Shown here in pieces: positions 31,955-42,029 of a DNA stretch of 64,000 bases. The notes below the pieces were generated by a model that did no database searches, was not told where the DNA came from, and worked only from the letters and a program-made list of their open reading frames with translations. This DNA is from Diadema setosum (lineage: Eukaryota > Echinodermata > Echinoidea > Diadematoida > Diadematidae), in assembly GCF_964275005.1 (NCBI RefSeq), contig NW_027307657.1, positions 186,001 to 250,000 on the forward strand, given 5' to 3'. Within the stretch, counting starts at the first letter, position 1, and each line of letters starts with the position of its first letter. The position numbers and the translations under genes were made by a program.

Positions 31955-34900
31955 CTAGGAGAACCGAGGAACTTGACGTTTCGGGCAGGTTGACTGTCCT
32001 TCGTCAGAAGTGAAGCGTGATCTGAGGAGAGGCGGGCTATGTATGGAGAATGCGGACCTAGATGGAAGAGGTCGGTCAAGGCGGGCTCGCAGGCGGGCTG
32101 AGCGTCGGCTGTTGGTGGAGTGTTGTGGTCGTTGATGCGTTCTATTGTTCTTTGGGTGTGTTAGTGGGGGAGTACATTTGTGATGGCTAACTTGGCTGTT
32201 AGTAGGTCGTGCCCGGAGATTGGAGTCCGGGTTGGTAGATGGGGTGGACGCCTGTGGTGTGAATGAATTGTGTCGGTGAGGGCGTCTTCTGGAACCAGCG
32301 ATAGGTGTGGTCGTGAGTGGAAGGCGCGGTTGACGTCGTGGGCGCTGTTGTGAAGAGGTGGGGGAAGAATTATGAGAGGAAGAAGTAGAGGGGGGAATGT
32401 GCTGTGGAGAGAGTGTGTTGTTGTTGTCATTGTTGCTGTTTGATTGTTTGTTGATGAGAGGAAGCCAGATGTTGTTGATGTGGAGTCCAGTATCCTGTGT
32501 AACAGTGTCGTGTGTGTGAATTTCTATGGCTTCTCTGATGCGTCGTGTGTTCCAGTTTTTGATGGATGTGATGAGTTTGCTGTCTTCCCAGTTGATGCGA
32601 TGTTGCGACTGTTGAGCGTGTTTCACGATGGCTGACTTTTCCCATTCCGAACGTCTGTAGCATGTTTTGTGTTCTTTCAGTCTGGTCTCTAGCGATCTCC
32701 CTGTTTCACCTATGTAGACTTTGCCGCATTCGCATGGGATACGGTAGACACCTGGTTGTTTGTGTCTGGAGTGCTTGTCTTTGTGTGAGTGCAATGAATT
32801 GTGAAGTTTGTTGGAAGATGAATGACGGACCTGGATGTTGGCGGACTTGAAGATGCGTTGTAGTTTGTGCGAGGTGGCGCCGAGGTAGGGAAGATTTACA
32901 GTTGTGATGGGCTGTTCCTTGGCTGCTTGGTTGGGATGAGAAGGTGCTTGAGTGTTGATTTTGTGCTTGGGGTATTGGTTGATAGTGGTGAGTGTGTCTG
33001 TGATATGTTCGAGTTCTTGTCGAAGATGTTCTTTGTCGCTGATTTGATGAGCACGTCGGACGAGAGCGTTCGGTACTGACTGACGGACTGCTGGATGATG
33101 GAAGGAGCGGTAGTGAAGATATCTGTCTGTGTGAGTGGGTTTGCGGTAGACCTGGTGAGAGAAAGTGCCAGCGTTGGTCTTTGTGACGAGAACATCGAGG
33201 AAGGGGAGAGAATGGTTGTGTTCCGTTTCCACTGTGAATGAGATGTTGGAATGTTGTTCGTTGAGGTGTGTGAGGAAGTCGTCCAGTTGATCTGCTTGGT
33301 GTGGCCAGATGGTGAAGATGTCGTCGACATACCGGAGCCAGAGTGAAGGTTTGTGTTGTGCCGTGGCTAGTGCGTGACTTTCGAAATGTTCCATGTAAAT
33401 GTTGGCAATGATCGGTGAGAGGGGGGAGCCCATGGCTGCGCCTTGTTGCTGTTTGTAGTGTGTGTCCCTCCATCGGAAGGAGGTAGAATTGAGACATGTG
33501 AGGAGGAGGTCGTGTATCTGTTGTGGTGTGAGTTGTGTTCTGGAAGAAAGAGAAGGGTCATCGGTGAGACGTTGTTTGATGATGTCACAGGCTTCGTTGA
33601 CAGGAACGCTGGTGAAGAGTGATTCTACATCAAAGCTGACGAGGGTGTCTGTAGGGTTGATAGTAGTTTGAGAGAGAATGTCAATGAAGTGTTTGGAATT
33701 GTTAATGTGGTGTTCTGTGTTGCCAACGAGTGGCTGTAGAATGTCTGACAGGTGTTTGGCTGTTTCGTAGCAAGGGGAACCTCGTGTAGAAATGATGGGG
33801 CGGAGAGGCACTGATGGCTTGTGAATTTTGGGTTGCCCGAAGAGGATGGGACATCTGCTGGAGGAGGCACGGAGTCTGAAATAAAGCTGTTGAGGAAGGG
33901 CATTTGATCGATGAAGTTCGAGGAGCTTGGCGTTGAGTTTCCTCTCGGTGGCAGGAGTCGGGTCACGTTTCAGTTCGGTGTATGTGGGGGTGTGAAGGAT
34001 GTCTTGTATCTTTTGTTCGTATTGTGTTTTGTCCATGACGACCGTGGCGTTGCCTTTGTCTGCTTGAATGATATGGATGGATGCGTTGCTTTGTAGAGTC
34101 TTCACCGCTGTTCGTTCTTCTTTGTTGAGGTTGGGCTGCGGTGGCTTAGCTGTGGAGAGAGCTTGAGTAACAAGGAGTCGAATGTTGTCGGCTGCGGCTT
34201 TGTTCAGGTATCTGAGCTTGGGTTCCGTTTGTTGTATGATTTCTGTGAAAGGAATCTTCTTGGGTGGTGTTGCGAAGTTAAGCCCAAGGGATAACACGTT
34301 GTGTTCGGCTTGTGTGAGGTTGTGCTGGCTTAAATTGACAACTGTGTTGCGGGCGGCGGGCGGCTTGTCTCGTGTGTATGTATGGGTATGGCTGTTATGT
34401 AGTGTGTTGAACTTCCGTATCTGCTTCTCTCTGGTGCGAAGGAAGGTGGTCCTTGCTGTGTGAGAGTTGAAGGTCTGTATCTTCTGGAGGTCGGCATGAT
34501 GTAGTGTTTGTGACAAGTGTGTTTGTGAGGTGTTGATTTGTTGATCGATTGTGTGAAGTTCTTGTCGAGTATGGGCAATGCGTTCTCTGGTGAGGGAGAG
34601 GCCGGCTTGGTGAAGAATACGTCGAGCACGTGGAGTTTGTATGGTTGATTTCAGCTGTAGACCAGGAGGGATGATACTGTGATCTCGGCATCTTTTCAGA
34701 AAGGTGAGATGATTGGAGAGTTTAGATTGTTTGACTAGGTTCCGTTGAAGTAGGCGAGAAGATCGTTGAGTTTGCTCCCCGTAGAGCTCGGTTATGTGTT
34801 GTTTGAAGGTTTGCATGGTGAAGTTAATTAGGAAGAAAGATTTGCGGTGACACCATGTGTATGTAGTCCTTAACCGGATCGTAGTTTGGAAGAAGAGCTT

Positions 34901-35146
34901 AGAAAGAGGAGAAACGAAGAGGGAAGCGACATATGGGGGTTGTGAGGAGGGCAAAAAGTGAAGAGTGGGAGACAGTAATGGGCTGGAAGTTGAAGTTGCA
35001 CTAGTGGAGACAGTAGAGAAAGGAACACAGAGAGTGGTAAGGAAGAATAGTGTGAGAATCAAGTAAGATGTTCGGACATCGTTAGAAGGGGAAAGATGAG
35101 ATAGAAGGGAAGAGGAAGAGGAAGGAGTTGAATGTTGGAGAATCAT
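31955..35146 (-). CDS. PLE reverse transcriptase with GIY-YIG endonuclease, left unit 1
   Basis: A 1063-codon open frame. The first about 110 residues are Ser/Thr/Leu-rich and may be untranslated leader; Met111 (MQTFKQHITELYGEQ) is a likelier start. Domains in order: a coiled N-terminal part; the PLE-typical ADKGNATVVMD (residues about 362-372); the RT palm with FDVESLFTSVP (catalytic Asp506), QGAAMGSPLSP (about 568-578) and YVDD (606-609, catalytic Asp608/609); RT thumb; then a GIY-YIG nuclease with GVY at 799-801 and VYIG at 810-813, the CECG/H/C zinc-binding pattern, and conserved Arg, His and Glu. The C-terminus is Ser/Pro/Arg-rich and ends within a ribozyme motif. The enzyme would nick target DNA and prime reverse transcription there. 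All motifs are intact. The clade within EN-containing PLEs was not assigned. Confidence 0.92.
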   Translation of the reverse strand: MILQHSTPSSSSSLLSHLSPSNDVRTSYLILTLFFLTTLCVPFSTVSTSATSTSSPLLSPTLHFLPSSQPPYVASLFVSPLSKLFFQTTIRLRTTYTWCHRKSFFLINFTMQTFKQHITELYGEQTQRSSRLLQRNLVKQSKLSNHLTFLKRCRDHSIIPPGLQLKSTIQTPRARRILHQAGLSLTRERIAHTRQELHTIDQQINTSQTHLSQTLHHADLQKIQTFNSHTARTTFLRTREKQIRKFNTLHNSHTHTYTRDKPPAARNTVVNLSQHNLTQAEHNVLSLGLNFATPPKKIPFTEIIQQTEPKLRYLNKAAADNIRLLVTQALSTAKPPQPNLNKEERTAVKTLQSNASIHIIQADKGNATVVMDKTQYEQKIQDILHTPTYTELKRDPTPATERKLNAKLLELHRSNALPQQLYFRLRASSSRCPILFGQPKIHKPSVPLRPIISTRGSPCYETAKHLSDILQPLVGNTEHHINNSKHFIDILSQTTINPTDTLVSFDVESLFTSVPVNEACDIIKQRLTDDPSLSSRTQLTPQQIHDLLLTCLNSTSFRWRDTHYKQQQGAAMGSPLSPIIANIYMEHFESHALATAQHKPSLWLRYVDDIFTIWPHQADQLDDFLTHLNEQHSNISFTVETEHNHSLPFLDVLVTKTNAGTFSHQVYRKPTHTDRYLHYRSFHHPAVRQSVPNALVRRAHQISDKEHLRQELEHITDTLTTINQYPKHKINTQAPSHPNQAAKEQPITTVNLPYLGATSHKLQRIFKSANIQVRHSSSNKLHNSLHSHKDKHSRHKQPGVYRIPCECGKVYIGETGRSLETRLKEHKTCYRRSEWEKSAIVKHAQQSQHRINWEDSKLITSIKNWNTRRIREAIEIHTHDTVTQDTGLHINNIWLPLINKQSNSNNDNNNTLSPQHIPPSTSSSHNSSPTSSQQRPRRQPRLPLTTTPIAGSRRRPHRHNSFTPQASTPSTNPDSNLRARPTNSQVSHHKCTPPLTHPKNNRTHQRPQHSTNSRRSARLRARLDRPLPSRSAFSIHSPPLLRSRFTSDEGQSTCPKRQVPRFS
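31967..32012 (-). ncRNA. Hammerhead ribozyme motif, left unit 1
   Basis: On the minus strand the core CUGACGA (32007-32001), a stem GGACAG/CUGCCC with loop UCAAC, then GAAAC and GUC (31977-31975). Stem I can form between CACUU before the core and AAGUU after the cleavage site. ACGU in GAAACGUC is self-complementary, the arrangement seen in dimeric hammerheads with minimal stem III. Hammerheads are known in PLE repeats. Confidence 0.7.
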
Positions 35147-35792
35147 GGAGATAGGGAAGAGCAGTGAAGATTCATGAAACCAAGAGAACGAAGTCGGCGA
35201 ACAGTGTGACTATGGAATGCGAATGAATGGAGAAAGGACGATTAACAGAAATAAGGAGGGGTAAGCAGAGGAGAAGTGAGAATATGCGGAGAGAAGGGAG
35301 AGAGAGAGAGGGGGGGGGGGCAATGAAAAGAAGAAAAGAACAAATTGAAATTCAAGACGTAAATTAGAGGGAGCTATTGTAGATCCTAGAATTAAATGCT
35401 GCTGCGGAAAAGAAAAATAAATGGAGAGGAAATTGATGACAGTTAAATCCTGAAAAGGTTCCTGTGGGAGAAATGCAAAAAATGAGAAATTAAAATAAGG
35501 TTAAAGTGTAGACCTGAGGAGAGAAGACAAGAGAAATAACCTGTAAAGAAATGTGTAAATTAAAACTAGTGGTCCTGAAAAGGACCGTTGGGTTGTATGG
35601 AAGGAAGAAATAAAAGAAGAAGAAAAGAAGAAAGAAGAGAACAGAACAGAAAGAAAGGAAAAGATAAGTAGTGTAGAAACAGACAAAAAGTGTAAGAGAG
35701 AGAGAGAGAGAGAGAGAGGAAAGAGAAATGAAACACTGAGTAAAGGTACACAGCTAGTGAAAGTAGAGCAAGAAGTCTAGTTATAAGAATAA
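35147..35792 (-). promoter_or_regulatory. PLE inter-frame leader, left arm between units 1 and 2
   Basis: Same content and length as the other spacers: post-stop hairpin, CT tract (GA on plus strand, 35696-35720), acceptor-like sites and a G-run on the plus strand near 35310. It shows that the units are true tandem copies with no host DNA between them. Confidence 0.5.
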
Positions 35793-38700
35793 CTAGGAGA
35801 ACCGAGGAACTTGACGTTTCGGGCAGGTTGACTGTCCTTCGTCAGAAGTGAAGCGTGATCTGAGGAGAGGCGGGCTATGTATGGAGAATGCGGACCTAGA
35901 TGGAAGAGGTCGGTCAAGGCGGGCTCGCAGGCGGGCTGAGCGTCGGCTGTTGGTGGAGTGTTGTGGTCGTTGATGCGTTCTATTGTTCTTTGGGTGTGTT
36001 AGTGGGGGAGTACATTTGTGATGGCTAACTTGGCTGTTAGTAGGTCGTGCCCGGAGATTGGAGTCCGGGTTGGTAGATGGGGTGGACGCCTGTGGTGTGA
36101 ATGAATTGTGTCGGTGAGGGCGTCTTCTGGAACCAGCGATAGGTGTGGTCGTGAGTGGAAGGCGCGGTTGACGTCGTGGGCGCTGTTGTGAAGAGGTGGG
36201 GGAAGAATTATGAGAGGAAGAAGTAGAGGGGGGAATGTGCTGTGGAGAGAGTGTGTTGTTGTTGTCATTGTTGCTGTTTGATTGTTTGTTGATGAGAGGA
36301 AGCCAGATGTTGTTGATGTGGAGTCCAGTATCCTGTGTAACAGTGTCGTGTGTGTGAATTTCTATGGCTTCTCTGATGCGTCGTGTGTTCCAGTTTTTGA
36401 TGGATGTGATGAGTTTGCTGTCTTCCCAGTTGATGCGATGTTGCGACTGTTGAGCGTGTTTCACGATGGCTGACTTTTCCCATTCCGAACGTCTGTAGCA
36501 TGTTTTGTGTTCTTTCAGTCTGGTCTCTAGCGATCTCCCTGTTTCACCTATGTAGACTTTGCCGCATTCGCATGGGATACGGTAGACACCTGGTTGTTTG
36601 TGTCTGGAGTGCTTGTCTTTGTGTGAGTGCAATGAATTGTGAAGTTTGTTGGAAGATGAATGACGGACCTGGATGTTGGCGGACTTGAAGATGCGTTGTA
36701 GTTTGTGCGAGGTGGCGCCGAGGTAGGGAAGATTTACAGTTGTGATGGGCTGTTCCTTGGCTGCTTGGTTGGGATGAGAAGGTGCTTGAGTGTTGATTTT
36801 GTGCTTGGGGTATTGGTTGATAGTGGTGAGTGCGTCTGTGATATGTTCGAGTTCTTGTCGAAGATGTTCTTTGTCGCTGATTTGATGAGCACGTCGGACG
36901 AGAGCGTTCGGTACTGACTGACGGACTGCTGGATGATGGAAGGAGCGGTAGTGAAGATATCTGTCTGTGTGAGTGGGTTTGCGGTAGACCTGGTGAGAGA
37001 AAGTGCCAGCGTTGGTCTTTGTGACGAGAACATCGAGGAAGGGGAGAGAATGGTTGTGTTCCGTTTCCACTGTGAATGAGATGTTGGAATGTTGTTCGTT
37101 GAGGTGTGTGAGGAAGTCGTCCAGTTGATCTGCTTGGTGTGGCCAGATGGTGAAGATGTCGTCGACATACCGGAGCCAGAGTGAAGGTTTGTGTTGTGCC
37201 GTGGCTAGTGCGTGACTTTCGAAATGTTCCATGTAAATGTTGGCAATGATCGGTGAGAGGGGGGAGCCCATGGCTGCGCCTTGTTGCTGTTTGTAGTGTG
37301 TGTCCCTCCATCGGAAGGAGGTAGAATTGAGACATGTGAGGAGGAGGTCGTGTATCTGTTGTGGTGTGAGTTGTGTTCTGGAAGAAAGAGAAGGGTCATC
37401 GGTGAGACGTTGTTTGATGATGTCACAGGCTTCGTTGACAGGAACGCTGGTGAAGAGTGATTCTACATCAAAGCTGACGAGGGTGTCTGTAGGGTTGATA
37501 GTAGTTTGAGAGAGAATGTCAATGAAGTGTTTGGAATTGTTAATGTGGTGTTCTGTGTTGCCAACGAGTGGCTGTAGAATGTCTGACAGGTGTTTGGCTG
37601 TTTCGTAGCAAGGGGAACCTCGTGTAGAAATGATGGGGCGGAGAGGCACTGATGGCTTGTGAATTTTGGGTTGCCCGAAGAGGATGGGACATCTGCTGGA
37701 GGAGGCACGGAGTCTGAAATAAAGCTGTTGAGGAAGGGCATTTGATCGATGAAGTTCGAGGAGCTTGGCGTTGAGTTTCCTCTCGGTGGCAGGAGTCGGG
37801 TCACGTTTCAGTTCGGTGTATGTGGGGGTGTGAAGGATGTCTTGTATCTTTTGTTCGTATTGTGTTTTGTCCATGACGACCGTGGCGTTGCCTTTGTCTG
37901 CTTGAATGATATGGATGGATGCGTTGCTTTGTAGAGTCTTCACCGCTGTTCGTTCTTCTTTGTTGAGGTTGGGCTGCGGTGGCTTAGCTGTGGAGAGAGC
38001 TTGAGTAACAAGGAGTCGAATGTTGTCGGCTGCGGCTTTGTTCAGGTATCTGAGCTTGGGTTCCGTTTGTTGTATGATTTCTGTGAAAGGAATCTTCTTG
38101 GGTGGTGTTGCGAAGTTAAGCCCAAGGGATAACACGTTGTGTTCGGCTTGTGTGAGGTTGTGCTGGCTTAAATTGACAACTGTGTTGCGGGCGGCGGGTG
38201 GCTTGTCTCGTGTGTATGTATGGGTATGGCTGTTATGTAGTGTGTTGAACTTCCGTATCTGCTTCTCTCTGGTGCGAAGGAAGGTGGTCCTTGCTGTGTG
38301 AGAGTTGAAGGTCTGTATCTTCTGGAGGTCGGCATGATGTAGTGTTTGTGACAAGTGTGTTTGTGAGGTGTTGATTTGTTGATCGATTGTGTGAAGTTCT
38401 TGTCGAGTATGGGCAATGCGTTCTCTGGTGAGGGAGAGGCCGGCTTGGTGAAGAATACGTCGAGCACGTGGAGTTTGTATGGTTGATTTCAGCTGTAGAC
38501 CAGGAGGGATGATACTGTGATCTCGGCATCTTTTCAGAAAGGTGAGATGATTGGAGAGTTTAGATTGTTTGACTAGGTTCCGTTGAAGTAGGCGAGAAGA
38601 TCGTTGAGTTTGCTCCCCGTAGAGCTCGGTTATGTGTTGTTTGAAGGTTTGCATGGTGAAGTTAATTAGGAAGAAAGATTTGCGGTGACACCATGTGTAT

Positions 38701-38984
38701 GTAGTCCTTAACCGGATCGTAGTTTGGAAGAAGAGCTTAGAAAGAGGAGAAACGAAGAGGGAAGCGACATATGGGGGTTGTGAGGAGGGCAAAAAGTGAA
38801 GAGTGGGAGACAGTAATGGGCTGGAAGTTGAAGTTGCACTAGTGGAGACAGTAGAGAAAGGAACACAGAGAGTGGTAAGGAAGAATAGTGTGAGAATCAA
38901 GTAAGATGTTCGGACATCGTTAGAAGGGGAAAGATGAGATAGAAGGGAAGAGGAAGAGGAAGGAGTTGAATGTTGGAGAATCAT
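35793..38984 (-). CDS. PLE reverse transcriptase with GIY-YIG endonuclease, left unit 2
   Basis: A second complete 1063-codon frame. It differs from unit 1 by one amino acid that I can see (HITDALTT in place of HITDTLTT, codon near 36830) and one silent change near 38198. All RT and nuclease residues are intact (FDVESLFTSVP, YVDD, GVY/VYIG). It lies between two spacers in tandem with units 1 and 3, on the same strand. Confidence 0.92.
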   Translation of the reverse strand: MILQHSTPSSSSSLLSHLSPSNDVRTSYLILTLFFLTTLCVPFSTVSTSATSTSSPLLSPTLHFLPSSQPPYVASLFVSPLSKLFFQTTIRLRTTYTWCHRKSFFLINFTMQTFKQHITELYGEQTQRSSRLLQRNLVKQSKLSNHLTFLKRCRDHSIIPPGLQLKSTIQTPRARRILHQAGLSLTRERIAHTRQELHTIDQQINTSQTHLSQTLHHADLQKIQTFNSHTARTTFLRTREKQIRKFNTLHNSHTHTYTRDKPPAARNTVVNLSQHNLTQAEHNVLSLGLNFATPPKKIPFTEIIQQTEPKLRYLNKAAADNIRLLVTQALSTAKPPQPNLNKEERTAVKTLQSNASIHIIQADKGNATVVMDKTQYEQKIQDILHTPTYTELKRDPTPATERKLNAKLLELHRSNALPQQLYFRLRASSSRCPILFGQPKIHKPSVPLRPIISTRGSPCYETAKHLSDILQPLVGNTEHHINNSKHFIDILSQTTINPTDTLVSFDVESLFTSVPVNEACDIIKQRLTDDPSLSSRTQLTPQQIHDLLLTCLNSTSFRWRDTHYKQQQGAAMGSPLSPIIANIYMEHFESHALATAQHKPSLWLRYVDDIFTIWPHQADQLDDFLTHLNEQHSNISFTVETEHNHSLPFLDVLVTKTNAGTFSHQVYRKPTHTDRYLHYRSFHHPAVRQSVPNALVRRAHQISDKEHLRQELEHITDALTTINQYPKHKINTQAPSHPNQAAKEQPITTVNLPYLGATSHKLQRIFKSANIQVRHSSSNKLHNSLHSHKDKHSRHKQPGVYRIPCECGKVYIGETGRSLETRLKEHKTCYRRSEWEKSAIVKHAQQSQHRINWEDSKLITSIKNWNTRRIREAIEIHTHDTVTQDTGLHINNIWLPLINKQSNSNNDNNNTLSPQHIPPSTSSSHNSSPTSSQQRPRRQPRLPLTTTPIAGSRRRPHRHNSFTPQASTPSTNPDSNLRARPTNSQVSHHKCTPPLTHPKNNRTHQRPQHSTNSRRSARLRARLDRPLPSRSAFSIHSPPLLRSRFTSDEGQSTCPKRQVPRFS
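35805..35850 (-). ncRNA. Hammerhead ribozyme motif, left unit 2
   Basis: Same core as in unit 1, with CUGACGA at 35845-35839 and the GUC cleavage triplet at 35815-35813 on the minus strand. Confidence 0.7.
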
Positions 38985-39632
38985 GGAGATAGGGAAGAGC
39001 AGTGAAGATTCATGAAACCAAGAGAACGAAGTCGGCGAACAGTGTGACTATGGAATGCGAATGAATGGAGAAAGGACGATTAACAGAAATAAGGAGGGGT
39101 AAGCAGAGGAGAAGTGAGAATATGCGGAGAGAAGGGAGAGAGAGAGAGGGGGGGGGGGGGCAATGAAAAGAAGAAAAGAACAAATTGAAATTCAAGACGT
39201 AAATTAGAGGGAGCTATTGTAGATCCTAGAATTAAATGCTGCTGCGGAAAAGAAAAATAAATGGAGAGGAAATTGATGACAGTTAAATCCTGAAAAGGTT
39301 CCTGTGGGAGAAATGCAAAAAATGAGAAATTAAAATAAGGTTAAAGTGTAGACCTGAGGAGAGAAGACAAGAGAAATAACCTGTAAAGAAATGTGTAAAT
39401 TAAAACTAGTGGTCCTGAAAAGGACCGTTGGGTTGTATGGAAGGAAGAAATAAAAGAAGAAGAAAAGAAGAAAGAAGAGAACAGAACAGAAAGAAAGGAA
39501 AAGATAAGTAGTGTAGAAACAGACAAAAAGTGTAAGAGAGAGAGAGAGAGAGAGAGAGGAAAGAGAAATGAAACACTGAGTAAAGGTACACAGCTAGTGA
39601 AAGTAGAGCAAGAAGTCTAGTTATAAGAATAA
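38985..39632 (-). promoter_or_regulatory. PLE inter-frame leader, left arm between units 2 and 3
   Basis: Same spacer structure, with the longest G-run of the left arm (plus strand, near 39149). The length variation among spacers is confined mainly to this run. Confidence 0.5.
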
Positions 39633-40830
39633 CTAGGAGAACCGAGGAACTTGACGTTTCGGGCAGGTTGACTGTCCTTCGTCAGAAGTGAAGCGTGATC
39701 TGAGGAGAGGCGGGCTATGTATGGAGAATGCGGACCTAGATGGAAGAGGTCGGTCAAGGCGGGCTCGCAGGCGGGCTGAGCGTCGGCTGTTGGTGGAGTG
39801 TTGTGGTCGTTGATGCGTTCTATTGTTCTTTGGGTGTGTTAGTGGGGGAGTACATTTGTGATGGCTAACTTGGCTGTTAGTAGGTCGTGCCCGGAGATTG
39901 GAGTCCGGGTTGGTAGATGGGGTGGACGCCTGTGGTGTGAATGAATTGTGTCGGTGAGGGCGTCTTCTGGAACCAGCGATAGGTGTGGTCGTGAGTGGAA
40001 GGCGCGGTTGACGTCGTGGGCGCTGTTGTGAAGAGGTGGGGGAAGAATTATGAGAGGAAGAAGTAGAGGGGGGAATGTGCTGTGGAGAGAGTGTGTTGTT
40101 GTTGTCATTGTTGCTGTTTGATTGTTTGTTGATGAGAGGAAGCCAGATGTTGTTGATGTGGAGTCCAGTATCCTGTGTAACAGTGTCGTGTGTGTGAATT
40201 TCTATGGCTTCTCTGATGCGTCGTGTGTTCCAGTTTTTGATGGATGTGATGAGTTTGCTGTCTTCCCAGTTGATGCGATGTTGCGACTGTTGAGCGTGTT
40301 TCACGATGGCTGACTTTTCCCATTCCGAACGTCTGTAGCATGTTTTGTGTTCTTTCAGTCTGGTCTCTAGCGATCTCCCTGTTTCACCTATGTAGACTTT
40401 GCCGCATTCGCATGGGATACGGTAGACACCTGGTTGTTTGTGTCTGGAGTGCTTGTCTTTGTGTGAGTGCAATGAATTGTGAAGTTTGTTGGAAGATGAA
40501 TGACGGACCTGGATGTTGGCGGACTTGAAGATGCGTTGTAGTTTGTGCGAGGTGGCGCCGAGGTAGGGAAGATTTACAGTTGTGATGGGCTGTTCCTTGG
40601 CTGCTTGGTTGGGATGAGAAGGTGCTTGAGTGTTGATTTTGTGCTTGGGGTATTGGTTGATAGTGGTGAGTGTGTCTGTGATATGTTCGAGTTCTTGTCG
40701 AAGATGTTCTTTGTCGCTGATTTGATGAGCACGTCGGACGAGAGCGTTCGGTACTGACTGACGGACTGCTGGATGATGGAAGGAGCGGTAGTGAAGATAT
40801 CTGTCTGTGTGAGTGGGTTTGCGGTAGACC
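39633..40830 (-). CDS. PLE frame, 5'-truncated central copy of left arm
   Basis: Encodes residues from about 666 to 1063 of the PLE protein: the RT thumb (VYRKPTHTDRYLHYRSFHHP), the linker and the complete GIY-YIG nuclease. The RT palm is absent. It begins at the palindrome centre, where it faces its mirror copy. An ATG-initiated 418-codon frame runs across the centre into antisense of the other arm; its first 20 or so residues are an artefact of the junction. Confidence 0.85.
39645..39690 (-). ncRNA. Hammerhead ribozyme motif, left unit 3
   Basis: CUGACGA at 39685-39679 and GUC at 39655-39653 on the minus strand, in the same context as the other copies. Confidence 0.7.
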
Positions 40831-40889
40831 TGGTCTACCGCAAACCCACTCACACAGACAGATATCTTCACTACCGCTCCTTCCATCAT
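40773..40889. repeat. Centre of the 19-kb palindrome
   Basis: The two arms meet at base 40831. From 40830 leftward and 40832 rightward the sequence is perfectly complementary (GCGGTAGACC, T, GGTCTACCGC at the core). The core ACCTGGT is the complement of ACCAGGT present in intact units, so the joint lies in a seven-base near-palindrome. There is no spacer. Confidence 0.95.
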
Positions 40890-42029
40890 CCAGCAGTCCG
40901 TCAGTCAGTACCGAACGCTCTCGTCCGACGTGCTCATCAAATCAGCGACAAAGAACATCTTCGACAAGAACTCGAACATATCACAGACACACTCACCACT
41001 ATCAACCAATACCCCAAGCACAAAATCAACACTCAAGCACCTTCTCATCCCAACCAAGCAGCCAAGGAACAGCCCATCACAACTGTAAATCTTCCCTACC
41101 TCGGCGCCACCTCGCACAAACTACAACGCATCTTCAAGTCCGCCAACATCCAGGTCCGTCATTCATCTTCCAACAAACTTCACAATTCATTGCACTCACA
41201 CAAAGACAAGCACTCCAGACACAAACAACCAGGTGTCTACCGTATCCCATGCGAATGCGGCAAAGTCTACATAGGTGAAACAGGGAGATCGCTAGAGACC
41301 AGACTGAAAGAACACAAAACATGCTACAGACGTTCGGAATGGGAAAAGTCAGCCATCGTGAAACACGCTCAACAGTCGCAACATCGCATCAACTGGGAAG
41401 ACAGCAAACTCATCACATCCATCAAAAACTGGAACACACGACGCATCAGAGAAGCCATAGAAATTCACACACACGACACTGTTACACAGGATACTGGACT
41501 CCACATCAACAACATCTGGCTTCCTCTCATCAACAAACAATCAAACAGCAACAATGACAACAACAACACACTCTCTCCACAGCACATTCCCCCCTCTACT
41601 TCTTCCTCTCATAATTCTTCCCCCACCTCTTCACAACAGCGCCCACGACGTCAACCGCGCCTTCCACTCACGACCACACCTATCGCTGGTTCCAGAAGAC
41701 GCCCTCACCGACACAATTCATTCACACCACAGGCGTCCACCCCATCTACCAACCCGGACTCCAATCTCCGGGCACGACCTACTAACAGCCAAGTTAGCCA
41801 TCACAAATGTACTCCCCCACTAACACACCCAAAGAACAATAGAACGCATCAACGACCACAACACTCCACCAACAGCCGACGCTCAGCCCGCCTGCGAGCC
41901 CGCCTTGACCGACCTCTTCCATCTAGGTCCGCATTCTCCATACATAGCCCGCCTCTCCTCAGATCACGCTTCACTTCTGACGAAGGACAGTCAACCTGCC
42001 CGAAACGTCAAGTTCCTCGGTTCTCCTAG
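40832..42029 (+). CDS. PLE frame, 5'-truncated central copy of right arm
   Basis: The mirror of the left central copy: residues about 666-1063, RT thumb plus complete GIY-YIG nuclease (GVYRIPCECGKVYIGETG), with no RT palm. Truncated at the same base as its mirror copy. It is followed by a ribozyme motif at its end and by the standard spacer. Confidence 0.85.
41972..42017 (+). ncRNA. Hammerhead ribozyme motif, right unit 1
   Basis: CUGACGA at 41977-41983, stem GGACAG/CUGCCC, GAAAC at 42002-42006, GUC at 42007-42009. Predicted cleavage falls after 42009, 20 bases before the end of the stop codon. Confidence 0.7.

Noticed and set aside
32706-33497. A 263-codon frame and several 60-144 codon frames inside the PLE units, on both strands
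   Set aside because: They are shadows of the 1063-codon PLE frame in other frames. They recur only because the unit is repeated and show no domain of their own.
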